A stretch of 64,000 nucleotides of DNA from NCBI RefSeq assembly GCF_018143015.1, contig NC_054750.1, forward strand, positions 1,779,501 to 1,843,500. The letters are read 5' to 3'. Numbering within the stretch: position 1 is the stretch's first letter; every line of letters begins with the position of its first letter. Position numbers and translations under genes: made by a program. Positions 1 to 10,330 of this stretch are shown here, piece after piece. Below the pieces are notes generated by a model that saw nothing but the letters and a program-made list of their open reading frames with translations, was not told the origin of the DNA and searched no databases. Source of the DNA: Lytechinus variegatus (lineage: Eukaryota; Echinodermata; Echinoidea; Temnopleuroida; Toxopneustidae).

Positions 1-876
1 GTCCGAATATCTTCTTTCAGGTGTCAAGAATTCGATTTTTTTTCCGAATAAAGGGACATTCACGGATACAATTTGACGCCGCCTAGAGATCATTTTACCC
101 CGTGATACACATGGTCTGAAGCCTGCAATATTATTGTGCTTCTACATTCCAGCCGGCTTCACATCGCCTATTCACGTGACACGAGTCGTCTGACTTTTCA
201 CTTAATCATTTTTATTGTTCTTAATTCGGTTCGTTAGCTATTTCTAGTTAAGTGGTCATGCCGGCCTGAGTCCACGGGTGATACACATACCAAATGCAGG
301 ACGGAGCCGGTGTGAAGCGGCTTTCAAACCACATCAACAGGTCGACTTAGTTCGAGCCGGTGTCAGTCCGGCTGTTAGTAAAAAGGGGTTTTACGCAGAA
401 GTCGAGCTGCCTCCGAGGTCGGCTTCAGTTCACTTTCGGCCTATGTGTATCACTACACATACGTTTACAAAATGTTTCGCTACTTCGAAACCGCATTTCA
501 GGATGACGCGAATTTGGTATCAAAAGTTGAGACCTTTCAAACGTCGTGGCTTAATATTTACGCACTTCATATATATCACGAAAATGTCATCGGGGACTAA
601 TAATCCCCGCGATACATAATGTTCATCCTCATTCTTTTAATGAATTTATTATAGCAGAACCCATCTAACGTAATAACTTGTGCACTAAATTGTTATTTTG
701 ATATAGTCTGATGAAACCATGCATGAGTTATTAAATGAATAATAAATCACCCTGGTCAAAAAAAAATCTCTTCTATAATATGAAACTGAGAGCGACGTCG
801 AATTCTCATTATTAATGGAGGATATGCGTTGTTGAATTGAATTATAATGATTCCTTGAATATAAAAGACTTCGCAA
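1..876. repeat. Left copy of a ~0.9-kb direct repeat
   Basis: This stretch matches 62940-63835 almost base for base, with scattered substitutions and small indels. Both copies run from GTCCGAATA through to CTTCGCAA. The right copy begins about 140 bp after the stop codon of gene C, so the left copy most likely marks the 3' flank of another receptor gene ending just outside the window. The left copy continues past CTTCGCAA into unique sequence, whereas the right copy is interrupted there by a hAT-like element. Small open frames inside are not conserved as proteins and are not annotated. Confidence 0.85.
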
Positions 877-910
877 GTGTTTACGCAGGCATGTATGTAT
901 ATTTACATAA

Positions 911-965
911 TATACAGTTGAGGCCAAAAGTTTACATTCACCCAGAAAATTTAAAGAAAACTTGA
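911..965. mobile_element. Possible solo end of a Tc1-like transposon
   Basis: The sequence TACAGTTGAGGCCAAAAGTT followed by a TTACATTCACC-like stretch resembles the outer end of the terminal inverted repeat of vertebrate-type Tc1 elements, including the TA target dinucleotide. No matching opposite end or transposase was seen nearby, so it would be a truncated or solo end. Similarity is judged from memory of the family consensus. Confidence 0.4.
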
Positions 966-1045
966 CATTTGCCAAACATAAGAAAATTTAAGGTGTCTTA
1001 TAAAATATTTGTGCTATCATTAAAAATTTGATGTCAAACAAAAGA

Positions 1046-1052
<7 letters not shown>

Positions 1053-1087
<35 letters not shown>
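1053..1087. repeat. (TA)n microsatellite
   Basis: Pure TA dinucleotide run, preceded by a short GT run. Overlapping open frames rich in Tyr-Ile come from this repeat and are not genes. Confidence 0.95.
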
Positions 1088-1089
<2 letters not shown>

Positions 1090-1092
<3 letters not shown>

Positions 1093-2812
1093 TGTAAACT
1101 TGTATATACATGCATACAAATATATTCTGAAAGTACTTCTGCAAGCATTGCATTGTCTTCAAATATTTGCAATATATGGTGACAAGTTAACTTACATGTA
1201 TGTTGTTGTGATAATAGTGGTCTAAATAAAACCACAAAATATTTGATAGAATCGGCTAGGGTTATAGGAAGGTGTTTACAATTCAAGGATCTGAAAGGGA
1301 CAAAGGACTTTTGTTTTGTGTCTGGGATTATGTGACAGTGATAATGATGACACTTTGAGTGCAGTTGAAATAAAAATCTAGACACATGGAAACGTTCTTT
1401 ATTTAATGTTATATGTTTTACACGTATCAGATTCACCATCTACCTCTCCTCGCGGGTTTGAACTCCATTGAATATGCCTAATTTGAATGTAATCCAAGTG
1501 AAGACGGACAAAGTAAAGGGTATGTATCAATGCAATGCGAACGTAAGAAGTAGAAAAGTCACAACAATGTGGAATGTTACATCAATGTGAAAATTATTTA
1601 CGGACTGTTATAATTATATTGAATGTCTCAGAAGTAGATCATCACTTACTCTTATGAAGGAAATAAAAGAGATGAGGGTAATGCGAGAATTTGAAATAAA
1701 TAACGCTTTGATGGTAACTCATGTGTCATGGATGAAAATAAATAGCACTTAGTGTTTACAATCAACCAATAACGCTTAAAAAAAAAATAAAAAAAATTAG
1801 TATTTCTAAAAAGTCAGAAATTTATGTGTAGGGTGAGTGGTGTGTGTACGGGCATGTGTGTACGCGTGTGTATGGACATAACTAACATGAGAGTGTGTAT
1901 GCATTAGGCTAGTTTGGCCCCTTTGAGAAGGAAATGCCTTTCCACAAGCCCAACGCAGAGGGAGACTCACAAGACTCCCCAACCCAGCACAACCTTCCCC
2001 CGTTGGTGTGTCTCGCTGACATGTACAGGCCGCACAGAAACGTTGTTAGCGCTAACAGAGCAGAGGTTTCGGCCGCACAAAAGCATAATGTTTCAACGTT
2101 ACATGTATCTATGTTAAATATGTCGATGGTCATGATGATCTTTGGAAAAAGGTCATATTTATTTTCCACTTTGGGGATTATTAAGGACAAATAAGCATAA
2201 TTCCATATTTTACAAATTATTGAGAAGGTACGGGATGAAAATGAAATTACTTGCTCCCTTACTGTACATTATTTTAGACATTGACTTAAAAATTACTTTA
2301 AAAAAAATTAGGCTATTTTGTATCATAATTTTGTCATTTAATTCAATTTTTCATGAATATGGTTTTTATTACTATATTCCCTATCTGTCTACGTCCTGTT
2401 TCCCTGCACCTCCTCTATAGACTGAAGTCATTCTTCCTCTCTGTACGACGAACCTACATCCAACATTAATCATTGTTTTTTGCCCTCAATAGCACATTTC
2501 GCATGGAATTTATGTTGAAATAATTATAATTCAGTAATAAACACCGCGGTACAATTTCATCACAAAGTAAGAATCAACGTAGTGAAATCCGTTTAATGTG
2601 AATAATACATTGACCCTATGGGATAAAGGTCCCATCAATCCATTACTACGCACAAATGATATTATTTTGCCTAAAAGTATGGCTCACTGTCACTATCAAC
2701 ATATTCCATCTAATGGCGCTTTCTGCTGTACGGTCATTCTGTTAATGGTTTCAGTGGCTGATTCGTTAGTTACTTGTTAGCGTTAACAACACTACCACTA
2801 CACTCTATATGC
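1090..2812. other. Intergenic stretch with no recognised gene
   Basis: AT-rich sequence with scattered short open frames on both strands, none with recognisable motifs. A GC-richer patch near 1914-2110 is open in several frames, but this reflects composition rather than a protein. No exon with a splice-site pair was recognised, and no signal-peptide exon for gene A could be placed here. Confidence 0.5.
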
Positions 2813-3019
2813 CAAGGATTTAAAATAAAACCTGATCGGCCGTGAATACTGACTAGCCGAATTGGAATGTATATTGAATCTGTAGGATCAACTTTTAAAT
2901 CTCAAAAGATTTGAATTCAAATCTTTAAGATTTATATTCAAATCCACAAGGTTTGAATCTTAATCTAATATTCGGCTGGTCACTATTCACACCCGAACTG
3001 GATTCATTTTAAATCCTTG
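2813..3019. mobile_element. Small palindromic MITE-like element
   Basis: Two imperfect inverted arms of about 50 bp begin CAAGGATTTAAAAT and end ATTTTAAATCCTTG. The inner parts of the arms carry GACTAGCCGAAT and ATTCGGCTGGTC. The loop is rich in AAATCTT-type repeats that also pair. About 207 bp in total, no coding capacity, no clear target duplication. Confidence 0.7.
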
Positions 3020-3049
3020 ACACCTAGCGTGTAACAGCGTTTCTGTGCG

Positions 3050-3850
3050 ACCGCTACAGGGCTTTGTGAGGGTGTGTTTTGTGTGAGAGAGCATCGATGT
3101 GGGTTGTTGTGTGTTGTTGAGGGTGCATTCGTAGTACGCTTTGTTCAATGAGAGTGTCAGATTCGCATGTGGGTAAATGTGAATGTGCGTGGATAAGGGT
3201 GTGACTGAGGGAAGATGAGTGAATTGGCGCTGATTAGAGATTGGGAGACATGTGCCCTCTATGTTAGCTTTTGGGAAAGGGCACTTCCAAACAACAAGGT
3301 CTAATCTGGACTAGGTATCTATGTGCAGATGACTGAATATGAGTGGTGGAGAGAGTGAGAGTGTGTGTGCATATGGGGCTATCAGTATAGTGGTGAGTAT
3401 AAGAAATGTATGTTTCTACAAGTCGCAATGGCATGATGGTAAATGCGTGGGTGAACTTCTGAATGTGCGTGAGGAATGGGTATGAGTGTGAGAGTGTGTG
3501 TAAACAGGTGGAATAATGGTCGAGTCTTGAGTGAAAGATGTATGTGTTTCTGTGTGTGGCACTGACATGTGGGTAACTATAATGAGTGTGCAAGTGAGAG
3601 TTTGAATTTAGTTGTGGGTCTAGATGTATGTGTGTTTCTGTGAGTGCCCGAATAACATGTCTGTAAATATAAGGATGTGTGGGTTAACGTATGGGATGCC
3701 TATCTGTGGACACAGGATTGTGTGGGGGGTGAGAATATGTGCGTGTATGTATGTTAGGGTATAGAGTGCGTAAGATCTGGGGTTTGTGGGAGAACAAATG
3801 AGGGTGTATATGCATGGAAGAGGGAATTTGTGCGTGAAAATAAAAAAAGC
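3050..3850. repeat. Degenerate GT-rich repeat field
   Basis: Long one-sided G/T/A-rich stretch built from imperfect GTGTGTG, GTGGGTAAATGTG and GAGTGTG units. A related block lies at 33785-34090 and shares longer phrases, such as the GCATGATGGT-AAATG region. Open frames on the opposite strand rich in His-Thr-Ser are by-products of the composition. Confidence 0.6.
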
Positions 3851-3873
3851 GTGTCATGTATGTAGGCCTATCT

Positions 3874-3965
3874 GGCTGATATGCCGGCTGTAGCCTAGTG
3901 ATCTAGGGCTCCTGATTAGACACATGAAAGTCCAGGGTTCGATCCCCGAGCACTGCACTTATACC
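3874..3965 (+). mobile_element. tRNA-derived SINE head (fragment)
   Basis: Contains a box-A-like region (GTAGCCTAGTGATCTAGGGC) and, about 45 bp on, a box-B-like GGTTCGATCCC. These are the internal RNA polymerase III promoter elements expected of a tRNA-derived SINE. The cloverleaf is not a convincing functional tRNA, and the body after box B is not clearly delimited. Confidence 0.55.
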
Positions 3966-4060
3966 AAAGAGGAAGGAATTAAGCAGCAGTGTTATTTTTC
4001 CTACATGCAGAGAAATGTAAATACTACATTTTCTTGGCAACTATGTATTCACTTGTTTAA

Positions 4061-4085
4061 GTGTGTGTGTGTGTGTGTGTGTGTG
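4061..4085. repeat. (GT)n microsatellite
   Basis: Uninterrupted GT dinucleotide run, followed by a purine-rich GA stretch. Confidence 0.95.
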
Positions 4086-4189
4086 CAAGAGAGAGAGTTA
4101 AAAAATGGGGGAGTGAGAAAGAGAGCAGGGTATGTTTGGCTTAAAATATGTATGCGTGTACATAATTGATGCAGAAATAGAGAATTGAG

Positions 4190-4380
4190 AGAAAGTTGAA
4201 CAAGAAATTGACAAAAAGATGGACATGACCTCTTATCTTTTGACCTTTTGACCCCTAGATGACCTTTCTCCCAATCATCTTTATAAACACCTACATGTGG
4301 TATTAATCAAGGATCATATTACCAAGTCTGAGCACGATTGGTGCAGAATGAAGAAATGATAGCGAGTGGAGCAAAAGCCT
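4190..4380. repeat. Left part of an interrupted interspersed repeat
   Basis: Carries a TGACCTTTTGACCCCTAGAT-type phrase, ACATGTGGTATT and GATAGCGAGTGGAGC. It resumes at 6065 with ACATTTTGGAAACCGACTAA, so the 4381-6064 element appears to have split it. A diverged relative with the same phrase order occurs at about 54640-54960, upstream of gene C. Confidence 0.5.
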
Positions 4381-6064
4381 TTAAAGTTGAATTAAGAAGA
4401 CGATTCAAAATATTGAGATATTTACATTAATAGCAACCTTACAACCCACCAAAAACTAAGAGGTGATTCGACCCCCCATTTTCTTTTTTCAAAATAGTGA
4501 ATTTGAACGATTTATCCCTACTCATTTTCCCTGAGTTCGCTCCTGCAATGCCTACCGAGACGGGTGTTCTTTGACTGTGACGTCACCGGGGGTATCGTAG
4601 TAAACAAGGTAGTGCTGTTTTGTGTACTATGCACGTACGCCTTCATATTTACTTTTGTGTCAAAACTTCATTTTATCGCTATTGATTTTATGTGAACGAT
4701 GTTGAAAGGAAGTAATAATTGTCATAAGACATATTGTCAATAATATGTCCCTACATTGTTAAAACTGTTCTTCTTTGTAGCAATTTTAGACGATTTTAAT
4801 GCCTTGTTTTCGTTCCGGACTGTGTCCGTGGCGAAACAATTGAATAAACTGCAGTTGAAGTTGTATCTGCGAGCCGGAGAACTTGCAAAAAGGAAATGAT
4901 TAAAATTATATTTATGGCCATACTATTATTCCAAATATGTAAATTCCCTCATAATGATACCATAGACCCTAAAGGAATAATTTCAAGGCGAATAATATGA
5001 AATTTGACCAAGATCTTCTCACCAGTCGATAACATAGCAGACGTGTTATCATGATATATTTATCCGCGTGTGACGCGGCTTTTGCAAAAAACACAGTTGG
5101 TTGCGGAATTGCTTTGTGCGGACCGGCCACCCGCTCCGGCGCAGCTAGCTGTCGAGCTGCCGGACCGCATACCTTTCATGCTGTCTTCAACTCACTTGCG
5201 AATTGCATTTGTATGTGTGACGGTGACCTCTAGCGTAATTAAATATACATGTAGAAAACAACTCGGAAGGCCGAGAAGAATAGTAAGTTGATTCAAGATT
5301 GTTCTGTGGAATGAGCCACGAGTGGAAATGATCTACAGGATATAAAAATGGAGTCAAAGACAAAAGGAAAGAAGAAAAAGACGTCAGGGGATTGCTGAAT
5401 GGTCATGAACTGCGGTTCGACCATAGAGATATATATGGGGATGGTCTGTGGGTCGACATACCAGACCACTACCCGTACCCCGGCCCCCGCTACAGTGCAG
5501 TACACTCATGTACCTGTGTGTATTGTATATAGCATATATAGGCATGCAGCGCGCGCAGAGCTGAGCTAGCCACCGGAATTACTTTCCAGCTACTCACTTG
5601 ATGGAACATCGTGACAAAATAAATGAGAAATAGTGAAAATATCATTCAATAACTCACTGTTTTCAATCTTTCATCATGATTTAAGAGTTCATGATAGTTA
5701 TTCATACTGTTCTTTATACAGGTAAAGTAAAGATTTGTACATATGATTCCTACTTGTTTGATTTGAGTTGCTTTGAAAAAAAATTGTAAAATCATCTTTC
5801 TCTCTCTGCATAGCATTTCTGTATTACACCCAGGCACCTCTTACACTAAATTCCCTCCGGTGACGTCACACTCAGAGTGATTTTTCTGTACACTCGTCTC
5901 GCGGGCTCTGACAGGTGGCTAATTTCATAGACTTTCAAAGCAAAATATCGAGAAGGCAGAAGATTTTTGTGACATGCTATTTGTTTTAACAACTGATATA
6001 TACTTTATATTATGTGTGGAACCCATATTTATGGAAACTCACTCACTTCTTAATTCAACTTTAA
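4381..6064. mobile_element. Non-autonomous DNA transposon with TTAA target sites
   Basis: The ends are inverted copies: TTAAAGTTGAATTAAGAAG at the left and CTTCTTAATTCAACTTTAA at the right. Further inverted pieces lie inside, including GACGTCACCGG near 4580 and CCGGTGACGTCAC near 5858. Counting the outer TTAA as a target duplication gives a piggyBac-style insertion into AAGCCTTTAACATTTTGG. No transposase-like frame is present, and the small open frames near 5050-5290 look spurious. Confidence 0.65.
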
Positions 6065-6620
6065 CATTTTGGAAACCGACTAACGTGCGAACAGGACAGG
6101 TGGCTACTTTATCTCCGCCGAACTTTATTCAGCGAGAAAAAAAGTGTGTATAATGGAAGTAAATCTTTCGCTCAATTTCATCGTGTTGGCAGTATCCATA
6201 TTTTTTTTTAAATAAAATGGGGACAAGGGATTATTTAAAAAAAATTCTCTGCATAACATAGCGAATTATTGGGAAACTAAATACATATAAGCTTCACCGT
6301 TAGAATATTTATCGTTAAAAAAAGAAAGTTCCAGCAGAAAAGTCTGGAGAACAGCTGTAATCTTATTGCACAACTATATTGTGTTGAATTAGAGATAAAC
6401 TTGTATTATAGGGTACGTTGCATCACACATTTATTGTAATGTTATTTTCCCCTATTTTTTTAAAAATAGTTCGCTTCTTCAAAACCGCAGAAAATTTCCT
6501 GGACAGCGTTTGAGAGAATAATTACGTTTTAAGGCGTGATATTATTCCGCGGTAATCAATTAATAGACTTCAACCCATCTGTAATAATATCTGATCAATC
6601 TGGTCATTGAATGTACCATC
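6065..6620. other. Non-coding flank upstream of gene A
   Basis: Right part of the interrupted repeat, then AT-rich DNA. The stretch around 6270-6400 aligns by eye with 54960-55090 upstream of gene C; both contain AGAACAGCTGTAATCTT and TGCACAACTA. This shows that the 5' regions of the two genes derive from one duplicated unit. Confidence 0.5.
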
Positions 6621-6628
6621 GCTGATGG

Positions 6629-6915
6629 GCTGAAGGAAGGGTGAAGGTCTTGTACGATGGCTCATGGATTACCGTTTGTGGTTTTTACAATTGGAATCTA
6701 CTCGAAGCAAGGGTGTTCTGCAGAATGCTCGTCTTCAATGAGGCCCTGGATGCGCTTCGATCTACTAGCTATGGTCATGATGGTCAGCATGATATCTGAT
6801 ATTCTCGCTGTCAACTGCCTTGGAACAGAGGAGAGCCTGGCACATTGTCCTGACATCTGGGTCGATTCCTTTTGTGGACATGAATGGGATGCAAATGCCA
6901 TATGTTTTTCAGGAG
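6629..6915 (+). pseudogene. Broken SRCR exon (IWVDS type), 5' of gene A
   Basis: Reads as an SRCR domain from AEGRVKVLYDGSW onward and ends in the six-cysteine pattern ...CPDIWVDSFCGHEWDANAIC, with the usual G|GTATGG donor. Around 6775-6800, extra bases relative to the sister exons shift the frame and bring in a stop. The N-terminal strand (F-x-V-R-L) and a clear acceptor are missing. Sister exons lie at 39420 (gene B, also broken) and 55221 (gene C, open). All three are the first recognisable SRCR exon of their gene. Confidence 0.75.
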
Positions 6916-7207
6916 GTATGGCAATATGATCTTAAGATCAAAGATTGTGTACGTTGCATATTACATGTATCACCATGATCACAATGGAGAAAAAAAAACA
7001 GTTGCGATTCAGAAATCTTTAAATCATCTACAAGTTGTAACGTTATAAATAATATAAATATGTAACAAATTATATTTATTTCATGGACTTATGACAAGCT
7101 TATTTTATTCATTTCATGGACTATAATTCATTGGAAAAATCACAGGCCTTCACAAGAAATTCCGTGTAGGCCTATTGAAAAAATATACATCATTATTTTA
7201 TTTCGAT

Positions 7208-7263
7208 CACGTTTGGAGATTGGTATTATTGCGGTCATGGAAGAGATGCATGTGTCGTTTGCT
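7208..7263 (+). pseudogene. 3' stub of a deleted SRCR exon
   Basis: Only the last part of a domain remains, reading GDWYYCGHGRDACVVCYSGG and then GTAATTTCCC. The following intron matches that after the gene C exon at 55970-56287. The sequence before it matches the intron that precedes exons 40149 and 55970. A deletion inside gene A has therefore fused an intron to the last fifth of this exon. No acceptor precedes it. Confidence 0.75.
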
Positions 7264-7883
7264 ACTCAGGAGGTAATTTCCCACTAAAAAAAGAACCAAA
7301 TCTGATATCTAACAAAAAATACCTACAAATATTAGATCCTATGTTTATTTGAACGATTCAAGTTGGTTTTCATGCATTGTTATCTTTCAGGCACTCATTG
7401 TTGGGCTACGCTTACTTAGCAAATATAATGAATAGAAGGGAAGACCATCCCATGCAAAAAGATACACAAATAGTTCAGAACACTGCCTCACAAAGGTTCT
7501 AAATTTGTTATGATTCAACGTTTCGGCCAAATTGATAGGAAAAAATCTCTTATGAAGGCAAATGCCTTCAAAATGCCTATCCATGAAATATATTACATCC
7601 ATGCACTACAATATCTCCCACCAGAGAAAAAATGAATAAAAAAATATAAAGAATATGTACTCGTACTTTGCATAAAATGGAAATCGGAAAAAAGACGAAA
7701 ATGGTTTTGCATACCTTTACCAATATAATAATTCCAATACCATGATCACAATCAGGAATTCTTATGCATATAAAGGTTATAACGATATGTTTTCACTTTC
7801 GGTAGGTAATAAAGTGTGTGTCTTTTTTACAAAATGGTGTGAAATAAAGAAATGAGATTTGATTTGATTTTTATTTACTGAAG

Positions 7884-8219
7884 GGCACCCGAATCCATTT
7901 CAAGTCCGTCTGATTGATGGAGCAAACGATGCTGAAGGCAGAGTAGAGGTATTACATGACGGATCGTGGGGTACTATCTGTGATGTCTGGTGGGATCTCA
8001 GAGACGCCAAGGTGGTTTGTAGAATGCTGGGGTACGATGGAGCCGTGAAAGCACCGAGAACTGCTAGGTTTGGTCGGGGCTCTGGTCGCATTCTTCTAAG
8101 GAATGTCAACTGTGAAGGAACTGAAGACAACCTAGCAGACTGTGCTCATCCAGGGATTGGACGTTACACTAACTTATGTACCCATTCGAGGGATGCAGGA
8201 GCTGTATGCTACTCAGGAA
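7884..8219 (+). CDS. Gene A SRCR exon 1 (NP type)
   Basis: One complete SRCR domain: HPNPFQVRLIDG at the start, [55 protein letters not shown] at the end. Six cysteines, the group A count. Acceptor AAG before GG-CAC and donor A|GTATGT give phase-1 ends, 336 nt. It is the first intact SRCR exon of gene A, but an upstream leader exon must exist. The closest acceptor context is exon 57466 of gene C, which also starts with HPNP after a TTTATTTACT tract. Confidence 0.88.
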
Positions 8220-9365
8220 GTATGTTCACCCCATCTCTCTCTATCTCTTTCTCTTTCTCTCTTGCGATGTCTCTTTAGATGTCTATCCCTTAGCGCTTTA
8301 GTGCCAAGAAATTAAAGTGGGATTCTAGCCGAATCGGTATTCCAAAAGGAATACCGATTTTAAATATGTTACACTCGAATTAATATGTTTTAGCATACAT
8401 GCTTTGATTCAGTTTTCTGAACTTTCCTGATATCATTGATCAAAAAAATATAGGCCCATAGTATTAGAACATTTAAATTGCACTATTTTCTAAAACAGTT
8501 TATCAGTTTCTACCCTTGTACTGAGAAATGTTATAAAAATATGGGTGGTCCAACTGCTTACAAAACACATATGACTTTCATGAATGATGTATAATCAAAA
8601 GCAAAATTAAGTGAATAAGTACATTAGAATACGAAGACTTTTTCTCACGCTTTTCGTTTTTATTGTAAATCTAGTAAAAAGAATGAAATTTCTATGCAAA
8701 CAAATTAATAAAATAATAAAAAATAATACAATCACCGACAACAACTAAATTGCGAAAGAGATTGGTTCAGATATTCCATATATTAGCAACAATCTGGCAA
8801 GCACATTCCCTCTAATTCAGAAATATTTCAACGGCTTTCTTGGCAACCCAAACCCTAACTCTATATTCTATAATCCTACAAAAACACGATAAATTATCAA
8901 TATTGAAATCGATCTACAAAAAGAGCCATGGTTTCGAGGGTATTCCTAACTTCCTACTCAAGAAAAGTATCTTAACTATCGTCGATCCTTATTGGTGCAC
9001 ACATTTACATGTAATATTTTTACATTTTTGATGACAGGAAGGGTACTTAAAATTATGGAAATACCCAGTCATATCTCTTTACAGAATGTAGCAAGATATA
9101 AAAAAAGTTGTTTTACTTGTTCTAAAAAGACTTCTGTTAACACATAAAACGGGTCCTTCTGAGGTGAAAGGGGTACATAACACGTTCGTGGGGGGGGGGG
9201 GACATTTTTCTTGCGTATAAATGACACCTTTTCAGCGCTTCAAAAGGTGGGGGCACTGTGCCCCCGGCCCCTAGGATCACCGTGTTTGATTTTTCTGGAC
9301 TTTCCCATGGACTTCGACACCATTACCACAAAATGCTTTTTCATAAACGTTATTTGTATATTAGG
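8220..9365. other. Intron segment with no element recognised
   Basis: AT-rich intron. A perfect 12-bp-stem hairpin lies at 8332-8359 (AATCGGTATTCC, loop AAAA, then its complement). A G-run and a short GC-rich block (9190-9290) may be a transposon remnant. Confidence 0.5.
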
Positions 9366-10330
9366 CGGAATGCCTTAGAGTAGTTCAGGAGCTCCCACGC
9401 ATACAGGTCTCAATTTCTATTAGTTAGCAATGCTATTTCTTATATTCTTCCCCATTACATGTGGAGTACCTCAGGGTAGCTTACTTGGCCTTCTACTTTT
9501 TGTCACTTACTTTAATGACATTAAACAAGTTCAAATTTACTAACATTCGTACTTTTGCTGACGACTCCAGCATATTCGTTTTCTTATCTACAAAGAAACC
9601 AACTTGTTAGTATTGTAAACTCAGAACATACATGTACATGTAACATGTGATTGACTGGATCAAGGACTATCACTTAAACAGTAAAATACCAAATTTATGC
9701 TTTTTAGTATCAAAATACACATCTTACCAGACAATCTCATTTTTAATAACACTGTTCTTGAGAATGTTTCTGAGACCCAATTCTTGGGTGATATTATTGA
9801 TAATAAACTATCGTGGAAACCACACATCGAACATTGGAATTATCAACAACTCATATTTTTCCAACCCCACGCTCTATATCATACCTTTAAACTACCATAC
9901 ATTAATTATGGTATTTTGGCATGAAGTTGTCCAATCCAAACTCAATTGCAAAGGATACTACTGTTGCAGAATAATTCCCTTAGGATATTGTTTTCAAACT
10001 CAATTCAGATCGCACACAGATATCCGATTTTTCAATAATAATATTCTTAAAGTGAATTATTCATACATTTTACAACTCGTACAGTTGGTGTATAAGATAA
10101 GTAAAGTTCATGTCCACACATTTGTTGAATATATTCTGTAAAACTCCTCCATAAACAACGACAAAACGAAACTGTTATCACCGACACCTGACACGCATGA
10201 TATATTAGCAAAAAACTCTTGTTTTTTTAGACTGGTGTATTGGAATTCGCCACCCAACGACTTTAAAGAATCCCCAAACATTATTATCTACAAACGCAAA
10301 CCAGCCAATCAGCCATGTCAGCCAACACAT
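9366..10330 (+). pseudogene. Decayed non-LTR retrotransposon (RT region)
   Basis: Broken reverse-transcriptase coding sequence. GVPQGS-like residues at about 9465 are followed by FADDSSIFVF at about 9553, then a stretch LPDNIIFNN...TQFLGDIIDNKLSWKPH and LPYINYGIL. These match in order the better-preserved minus-strand LINE at 47737-49778. Several stops and shifts are present. 5'-truncated and dead. Confidence 0.75.

Noticed and set aside
278-619. 113-codon open frame in the left repeat
   Set aside because: The right copy does not keep the same full-length frame, and no motif is seen.
1020-1439. Overlapping open frames on both strands over the TA run
   Set aside because: The Tyr-Ile stretches come from the (TA)n microsatellite.
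3264-3593. 109-codon minus-strand frame rich in His, Thr and Ser
   Set aside because: Product of the GT-rich repeat; the related block at 33872 gives a similar composition but no alignable protein.
5050-5291. Two small open frames inside the TTAA element
   Set aside because: Short, overlapping and without motifs; they reflect a GC-richer patch.
8332-8359. Perfect hairpin as a transcription terminator or microRNA precursor
   Set aside because: A 12-bp stem is too short for a microRNA precursor, and there is no polymerase context; noted only as a structure in an intron.
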